A stretch of 64,000 nucleotides of DNA from Adiantum capillus-veneris (Eukaryota > Streptophyta > Polypodiopsida > Polypodiales > Pteridaceae). Below the pieces are notes generated by a model. That model worked only from the letters and a program-made list of their open reading frames with translations, did no database searches and was not told the origin of the DNA. This document shows, in pieces, positions 55,910 to 64,000 of this stretch; position 1 is the first letter of the stretch; each line of letters opens with the position of its first letter. The position numbers were made by a program, and so were the translations under genes. The stretch is taken from positions 106,518,087 through 106,582,086 of the forward strand of contig CM043964.1 of assembly GCA_014529385.2 (NCBI GenBank), read 5' to 3'.

Positions 55910-57231
55910 CACTAGACTGGTAACCTAACAAGACATAAAAGTGTCCTTTCAGGGTTTTGGAAAAAATTCCAAAACCATAGTAGATCCACTCATTTTGAAA
56001 AATCCTTTCATGAGCTTATAGTTCAAGAACTACTACATATGGAAACAATGAGAAACTTGTAAGATTTCTCATCCCTTGGTCAGTACAAGCCTCCAAAGTT
56101 GATGGACCAGTGGATTTTGCCCAAAACAACAATTTCTTACGGTTGATTGCATATAAATAAGAGTGGGGATTTTTGTAGGACATGAGATAAAATGCCCCAT
56201 TAACTTCAACGGGTTGGTGATCAAAGCATATGGTTGCTTTCACCTCACTAATTTTTTTTGGGCAAAAAAATGGGTACAAAAAAGTTGCATTTTTGTCATT
56301 TTGCAGACCTGTCATCAAAGTTTTTATAGCCACGCTCAATACAGATACTATATACATGTTTTCTTAGTTCCCTTTTTGGGCCTTTGGGTTCAAAAGGAGC
56401 TATGGATAATGTCAAAAGGATAATGGATCTCTTACTAAGTGGAACCTTGGGGGCAATGATAAAGTGCTAAATACAGCAAACATGAAAAAACTGGGTTTAG
56501 CGTTATGACCTTTAGAAACCCATAAAAACTACTCAATATCTAACCACGTTTGTAGTTTATGATTAGATATGGTTACTACCTACAAAATACACACAATTGG
56601 CCTAAGAGACTATCAATATTGAGAAAGTTATACTTGCTACTCTAAAATGTCTCGTATTCTTCAGCAATAAAAAAACTCAACCATCATCATATACTATTCT
56701 GTAGAGTGTATTAGGTCCCCCAAAACTCAAGGAATATTAGCTTTATGTTATACATTACTCTGACACAATCAAAATTGAATTTGGATATCAAGAAAGCCAC
56801 CAAAAAAATCATAAAAGTGCTAATTTTGGCCAAAAAAAAGGATTATGCAATTCTTGTAAGTTGGTCATAACTTTCAATTTTAACACTTAGCTCTCCCTAC
56901 AAGCATCAAGACATGTTGAGAACTATGAAGGCTTATCCTCTAGCAATCTAAACCTCACAAACATGAAGTTTAGAGTGGTATAGTTCCAAAAAATTGAAAA
57001 AACGCCAAAAACAGGACCTGTTTTTTCACACAGTTTAGGTTCAAAAATGTTGTACAAGACTAACGTTAATGGTGAAATTGATACTCCAAAAAAAAATGTC
57101 AAGTTTTTTTCAGCTCATAAGGCAACTTTGTGGATATATAGCACCTAGAAATTCATTTTCATACTCTTCAAATAATTCAAGCAAAATGGTGACTTAACAG
57201 GACATAAAAGTGTCTTGTTACCATTCTAGTG
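55910..57231. mobile_element. Non-autonomous TIR element with CACTA ends
   Basis: The left end reads CACTAGACTGGTAAC (55910-55924) and the right end is its inverted copy with one mismatch (57217-57231). Subterminal GACATAAAAGTGTC occurs near both ends (55932 and 57201), so the two ends share more than the terminal 15 bp. TTAA lies on both sides. The 1.3-kb interior has no transposase or any recognised coding motif. CACTA ends suggest the En/Spm class. The 3-bp duplication expected for that class is not seen (TAA left, TTA right), while a TTAA flank would fit another class or a longer TIR. Confidence 0.6.
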
Positions 57232-57517
57232 TTAACAATATTTACGCTTTCGTAAGTATGTAAGATATCATATTTTTTTTGGTCGTCCAATTCATGTTTA
57301 CTTGTTAGCGTCACAATTTCTACAGGGGTTACTATTAAGTGTATCCCAAAATATCCACAGATATACAACGTTAATAAGAGAGATTAAACAAAAAAGTTAT
57401 ATAACATAAAATAAAAGTATGTAATTGTACTTATCTGTGTTACAGAATTGTGAAGAGCTATGTTGCTGAAAGGTAAATCTTGCACTAGGTATTTTCTTGT
57501 TACCAAAAGCGTATTCT

Positions 57518-57860
57518 CAGCTTTGATACCACTACTGCAAGCAAGAGTGTAGAGAGCCTTGCAAAATACCAAAAATAATATACTACAAGCCATAAAAATG
57601 ACAAATTTGAATACCTAGCGAACCCCATAGCACACAATCAAAGTTGTATGCGATCGGAGAGAGATATAGAGTGGGAGAGAGCAAGAGAGCACGTGTAGAT
57701 GCACCTCCTAGAGCGGAGTGCTACACTGACATATTGAGAGATAAGAGAGGAGAGGAGAGAAGAATAGACACAGGCACTCGATGCAATCTCCCCCGTACAA
57801 AAGTGAGCATTTTCCTTTTGCACGTATTTATTTGTAGATATCTTGAATGCTCAAAGTGAA
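57518..57860 (-). other. Possible remnant of a Copia-type LTR and PBS
   Basis: On the minus strand TGGTATCAAAGCT (57518-57530) resembles an initiator-Met primer site. The DNA to its right would be the LTR, but no partner LTR or coding relic was seen to the left, so the call is weak. Confidence 0.25.
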
Positions 57861-59518
<1,658 letters not shown>

Positions 59519-59631
59519 CATGTCCTCGACACTTCAAGACACCACAAAGCTCCTAATTCTGCTAACTTCCATGATCGTCACGGCCTTGCCTCAACTTTTT
59601 CGGGTTGAATGCCAAGTGGCGATATCCATGC

Positions 59632-59706
<75 letters not shown>
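59632..59706. repeat. Compound microsatellite (GT)n then (GA)n, second copy
   Basis: A shorter GT tract then GA tract. The preceding CATGATCGTCACGGCCTTGC and TGCCAAGTGGCGAT parallel 59338-59395, which supports duplication of an about 235-bp unit including the microsatellite. Confidence 0.95.
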
Positions 59707-59707
<1 letters not shown>

Positions 59708-60565
59708 CCCGAAACAATGCGTGTTGTTCCTGTGCGACGATCGAGCTGCAAGGTTCACTTGCCGAAAGGAGGAGCTTCTAAGTGACCAAAGAAGCCTCCC
59801 CCTATTATATATAGTATAGATAGATTCTTCCTTTAGAAAAAAAAAACTAATTTGAGCTTGAATTATGTTGCCTCAGATTCTTCCTTTTTCTTCCAAGAGG
59901 GGCATTAAGCTTACGTGGGCCATAGTGAGTAGATAGTTGATTCTTGTGTGCTAAACAAAAATGATATTTATTTGTTGTCGAGAATAAAAGAGCAAGTTTT
60001 AAGTCACGACGAGCACTAATTATTCCAAAAGCCACCTACAAGTTTGCCACCCCCTTAATGCACCAATCAAAAGGTTTTTTCGATTAAAAAATTACATTGC
60101 TATTTCTCTTAAAAATAAAATAAAATGCACGGTGCTACTAACAAAAAATACATAGGACTCAAAAGATTCAACACACACATAAATTACCAAATGTTGACAA
60201 TATTTTAGCATTGCCCACAATATGAGCAATAGGGCCTACACAATAACATAGAGAAAACAATAAAAGAACAATATGAGGTCGGGTCTTTCGATCGCTAATC
60301 TGTGCCAAGGTCGATGAATGCTACAATCCACTAACATTAGGGTTGCAAATTAGGTCCTGCATAATCGGTCACCTATACCTAACATTAAATGGAGAATTGC
60401 ATTTGTTGACATAACAAACTCTAGCGGAAAGAGCATTAACTCTGCACTATAATGTTTTGGATTGACATACAAAGAGGGGAGGGGGTATTAGGAAAAACAT
60501 GTCCTGTGGATTTTGTCTTCCTTGGTGCTTCATCTACTAGTATACAACTTTTCTTTGCCAAAGCA

Positions 60566-60566
<1 letters not shown>
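59707..60566. other. No gene seen
   Basis: AT-rich DNA without recognised coding motifs on either strand. Confidence 0.45.
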
Positions 60567-60608
<42 letters not shown>

Positions 60609-60612
60609 AAAA
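60567..60612. repeat. Poly-C (32) then poly-A (14)
   Basis: Two homopolymers in direct succession. Proline and lysine stretches in open frames here are artefacts. Confidence 0.95.
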
Positions 60613-61045
60613 CCACCAAAAAGCTTCACAACCATAAATGTGCGTCCTCAAGGGCCATTCACTCAAAAGCAAGTATGGTGGACAAATTGGAGAGTGTATT
60701 TGTGTTGCAAGGTGCAGCGTTCGAATCACAACTATAACTGGTGGCACCCCAAAAGCACGGTGGATTATGCGACCAAGTTTGGTGGTGGCGAATGAGCATT
60801 CTGAGAGGGTGCATGGATTGGATGGCAATGCTAGTATTGACATGGTGGCAATATGGCTCATCATTGTGTGGATATCTTCATATAGAGATCAATTGTAAGA
60901 TTCTAATAGAGTTTAGCAAGTGAGTGAGGGTTTTGTAATGTTCAAATCACACCTCTCATTTGGTTGCATCCAAATAGCAAGGTGAAATATGAGATCCAAG
61001 ATTAAAGTGGTGGCAAATGCGAGGGGGGGCGGGGGATGTATAACA

Positions 61046-61175
61046 ATCGCATTGGATGTGGAGGATAGAAGATACCAAAGCCCAAATCGGATTGGATGGG
61101 GAGGACGAAAGATGCCAGATGCCAAAGCCCAAATCGGATTGGATGAGAAGAACGGAAGATGCCAAAGCCCAAATC
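61046..61175. repeat. Three-copy short tandem repeat, 40-47 bp
   Basis: The words CCAAAGCCCAAATCG and ATTGGATG repeat with the first at 61075, 61122 and 61162. The second unit has an internal GATGCCA duplication. Both strands are open across the array, giving repetitive peptides unlikely to be real. Confidence 0.85.
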
Positions 61176-61295
61176 GCTTCAAGCCTGCAAGAACACGAAG
61201 CCGAGAGCACTTCGTAAGCCAAAGAACAAGCGATTGTGTGGATATCTTGATAGAGTTTAGAACACCTTAGGTCCAATGAGGACCAAAATCCAAAA

Positions 61296-61358
61296 GTGGA
61301 GCTTAGCAAGTGAGTGAGGGTTAGGAGTGGAGCTTAGCAAGTGAGTGAGGGTTTTGAA
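61296..61358. repeat. 31-bp tandem duplication
   Basis: GTGGAGCTTAGCAAGTGAGT occurs at 61296 and 61327. A related AGCAAGTGAGTGAGGGTTTT lies at about 60915. The duplication overlaps the 3' end of the minus-strand ORF 61334-61723. Confidence 0.88.
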
Positions 61359-61723
61359 GAATGGGTGAGTGAGGGGGCAACAAGCGGGGCAGGCATGGCT
61401 ACGAATGAGGGGCGCTCCTCCAGACCGGCCACGACCACGCAAATGTGAGGCTGCGAGGCGCCCACTCTCACAGCCAAATGTAGAGGAAGAGGGCCAGAGA
61501 GAGGAGTTTCTGCATTATATCGTCTTTGCTGCATCCACCAGGCGCAGAGCTTGCCCCATGAGAAGATGGTCACGCAGAGAACCGCTCTGACAAGCACAAG
61601 GCAAACCACAATGACGGCAAGTACCACAAAGTAGTCCTTCACGGGGTAGGCTTGGGAGCTGCTGCAGGGACGGCCGCCATCGCTGGAGCACGCCGAGGTA
61701 GAGGACGCCATTGCCGCGGCCAT
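61334..61723 (-). CDS. Candidate host protein with one membrane segment, 129 aa
   Basis: The start is MAAAMASSTSACSSDGGRPC in context GAAAAATGGCC. Residues about 30-55 (YFVVLAVIVVCLVLVRAVLC) form a strongly hydrophobic, probably membrane-spanning helix, followed by WWMQQRR, a positive cytosolic-side patch. Later VVAGLEERPSFVAMPAPLV resembles the conserved GLD region between the membrane helix and RING-H2 domain of ATL ubiquitin ligases, though one residue longer. No RING follows: the frame ends in SLTHSSKPSLTC within a duplicated 31-bp repeat. The DNA is GC-rich, unlike its surroundings. It could be a truncated ATL-like gene, a first exon, or a chance frame. Confidence 0.4.
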   Translation of the reverse strand: MAAAMASSTSACSSDGGRPCSSSQAYPVKDYFVVLAVIVVCLVLVRAVLCVTIFSWGKLCAWWMQQRRYNAETPLSGPLPLHLAVRVGASQPHICVVVAGLEERPSFVAMPAPLVAPSLTHSSKPSLTC

Positions 61724-61732
61724 TTTTCAGGT

Positions 61733-61734
<2 letters not shown>

Positions 61735-61808
<74 letters not shown>
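61735..61808. repeat. (CT)n then (AC)n compound microsatellite
   Basis: About 44 bases of CT followed by about 30 bases of AC repeats. On the minus strand it is a GT then GA tract just 12 bases upstream of the candidate ATG at 61723, so it would lie in the 5' leader. Confidence 0.96.
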
Positions 61809-61809
<1 letters not shown>

Positions 61810-61810
<1 letters not shown>

Positions 61811-63430
61811 GCATGTAGCCTGCATGAGCCCTTAAGGCTACCCTACATATACCCTATATCCTCTCCCCCGCTTCTTGTGTGAGCTGCCCTCGACATTGAC
61901 ATGCCCGGATTCTCCACATTCTAACAACCATAACGATATGCAAATAAAGGAGATGGAACCAGGCCACCATCCAAGGGATTGTGTTGTTGGGATTACTCTT
62001 GCTATTGCAAACATTTAAATAACACATCCTATCGTGGGCTTTTAGCCTCTAGAAATGGATTTTTCATGAATGGTCGCACCCCAGGAAGACGAACGTATTT
62101 TGATCCAAGCGAAGCCCTCTGTAAGCCCCTCATTGTGTCCAACATGTCTTTCATCATATGGGATCATGGGAGATGTCCGCGCACTGTTAATGCTGGCATA
62201 TAGCCATCCTCGCCCCCTACAAAATTACATCGGTCAATACGGTGAAATGTTTGCCAATCAAACTTGACACTGTGTTGGCTCATCGGTTTGTTAAAGTAGA
62301 GCGTTTTGATTTTGTATGTGTGAGTTTTTTCCTTGATATGCACCTCATATTTGACATTTATGATGAAAGGTTTCTTTAGTATAGTAAATCAAAAAATTGT
62401 GCTTAATCTTTTTCATGAAAGTCTTCGTACAGCGTATGATTGCACCTACCGTATGGCTATACATTATACATTCGTACGGCCGTGCTTATATAAATATGGG
62501 CTAACTTTTAAAAAAAAAAGTTTGTAGCCCTTACCGTGAGTATTTGGTCTTTGTGCCCACTTCCTAGCTTATATTTTCTAAGTTCGTCTGACCCTTTAAC
62601 CTTAGACTTAGGTTTAGTCGTAAGTCACTAGGTAATTTGTGAATGTTTTTTTTGGTTTTAAAGAGTTATGTTTTAAGGAAACACATTGTATTTATTGAGA
62701 CAGTATGATATAATTTGAAATACACCAAATTTTTGCGCACGAAACCGTATCGTACTTTATCATACAACCTTATCTGTGATCTTTTTCTAACCATGCTTAT
62801 TATTTCTTTTTTTGTGAGTGTCAATGGCCTTTAATCTCGTTTTGTATTCTCAATATCTCAACGTTTCTTCCATTGTTAAATGCTTTTGGAGAATGAGCTT
62901 ATGATTAATTAAGTTTAATGATATACACAAGTTATTTGTTTCATTCATAATCCTATTTTCATAATGGACAATCTCTTTATAACTATATAATTATTTTCCT
63001 AGGTGTCACAGATTTATGTGAGGGCTTAAACATCGCTCACAGATACTCACATGACCAAGTTAGCCTATAGAAGGCTAGTTTCGTTTTGCCACTTTTTTTC
63101 TTCTAATCTTGTGCTTTACTTGCCATACCAAACAATCATGCCTCATTCTTGGAGTTTACAATTTTAAATCCACATACTATAACTATAGACTTGAGAAAGC
63201 ATCTTGTAAGCTTGACAAGTTTCTGTAAAAGTATTCAAGTATCAAAGCAATTGACTCTATGGTGAGAAACATGATGTGCATTTGGCTTATACCATTAAAA
63301 AATGGTGTCTTGTGCAAGAGCTTACTAATTACTATCTATGTAAAGTTTTTAGTCATTTGTAGAACCGCTTTTATGCTCTGCTAACTGTTCTAACCCACAT
63401 GACACTAGTGTCCGTTGTGCATAAAATTGT
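61810..63430. other. No gene seen
   Basis: AT-rich DNA. Short frames at 61979-62267 have no recognised motif. Confidence 0.5.
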
Positions 63431-63640
63431 AGCCGAGGGGGTTGGGCAACCCACCTAAGAAGGATAATGTGCGGTGGAGATGAAGTTTTGTACATATCTT
63501 GTACAAATACATATGTTTTTTCAGTTTTCATGAGTGCTAGTACGGTGTTACAGTTTTCAAGTTCAATAAATTTGCTCGAGAAGGTAGTGTGTCAATCGCA
63601 GTAATGATGGAGAAGATATGTCATATTAAAGTTTGGTGTT
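63431..63640 (+). repeat. Fragment resembling the 3' region of the decayed Gypsy at 13600
   Basis: Words appear in the same order as in 13610-13745: GGTTGGGCAAC, GAAGTTTTGTACATAT, and CAAGTTCAATAAA. The likeness is patchy but collinear. The rest to 64000 shows nothing further. Confidence 0.4.
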
Positions 63641-64000
63641 GTTGACGGTGAGGAGGTTCCAGATAAGTTTTCATTGTTTTGACGGCTTCGATTGGCGATC
63701 AGAGCGGGTAAGTTCATTGCTTGTCATTCCACACAAGTTTTGTGAAAGCTGAGTAATTCTAAATTCACCATTTGGCCATATTAGAACGATTTGACATGGG
63801 CATTCCAAATCCACTACTTGGTCAATCTAAACAAGCTATTGTCGTTTTTAACTTGTTATGAAGGATATGTGTATCCTAGATCCACCACATAGCCAAGCCA
63901 TATAAGTTTTGGAAGAGAATGTGTATCCAAGATCCATCGCTAGCCATTTTGCGCAAGATGTGCAAATCCATGTTACTGCAAGGTATATTGTGAAATTCAT

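Noticed and set aside
57518-57530. A third Copia element at the initiator-Met-like site
   Set aside because: Neither coding relics nor a partner LTR were found. The match may be chance, so it is kept only as a low-confidence feature.
60956-61309. Minus-strand frames with repeated FGLWHL / NPIWALAS-like peptides
   Set aside because: They arise from the 40-47-bp tandem repeat. All frames are equally repetitive and no domain is visible.

Overview
The window is repeat-dense nuclear DNA of a land plant. Nearly all recognisable coding sequence belongs to retrotransposons: Ty1/Copia and Ty3/Gypsy LTR elements and one LINE. Primer-binding sites match plant initiator-Met and Asp tRNAs, and long (AG/CT)n, (GT)n and poly-C tracts are frequent. 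I found no conserved host gene, rRNA, tRNA or CRISPR array. A seed-free vascular plant or a gymnosperm would fit, but the species cannot be fixed from this sequence.

Layout. 1-2960: unassigned DNA with two local tandem duplications. 2961-7454: a decayed minus-strand Copia element (Copia-A) with both LTRs and a gag deletion patched with filler DNA. 7455-9750: no genes. 9760-14670: a very decayed plus-strand Gypsy, comprising an LTR end, an Asp PBS, about 280-bp degenerate tandem repeats and an integrase remnant, followed by a second degenerate LTR with a PBS-like site. 14965-19140: a minus-strand Gypsy relic. 19300-20180: a microsatellite cluster.

21226-48568 is one Copia element (Copia-B) carrying two younger insertions, shown by matching target-site duplications at the outer copy and the first insertion and a shorter one at the second. 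Gypsy-1 (21235-34724, plus strand, 13.5 kb, TSD ACCAT) landed nine bases inside the Copia-B 5' LTR. Gypsy-2 (35457-44139, minus strand, TSD ACGT) landed in the Copia-B gag gene. Copia-B itself is flanked by TTTAT. Hand-counted LTR divergence (about 7% Copia-B, roughly 4-5% Gypsy-2, about 2.4% Gypsy-1) agrees with that order. Gypsy-1 is the most interesting object. Its gag has four CCHC knuckles. Its pol has a normal DGGA protease, RT, RNase H and DD35E integrase, then a second retropepsin-like DTGA domain after the integrase. Beyond pol lie an internal polypurine tract, a TATA-like site and an extra 141-codon ORF. Gypsy-2 carries a second, archaeal-type RNase H as in the Tat lineage.

48569-64000: a 180-bp tandem duplication, a three-arm hairpin built on (GA)n/(CT)n, repeated retroelement tails ending in (CT)n, a degenerate LINE (51618-55362), a 1.3-kb TIR element with CACTA termini (55910-57231), compound microsatellites, poly-C tracts, and one GC-rich ORF with a membrane segment (61334-61723, minus) that is the only candidate host gene. 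Coordinates and divergence counts were worked out by eye.
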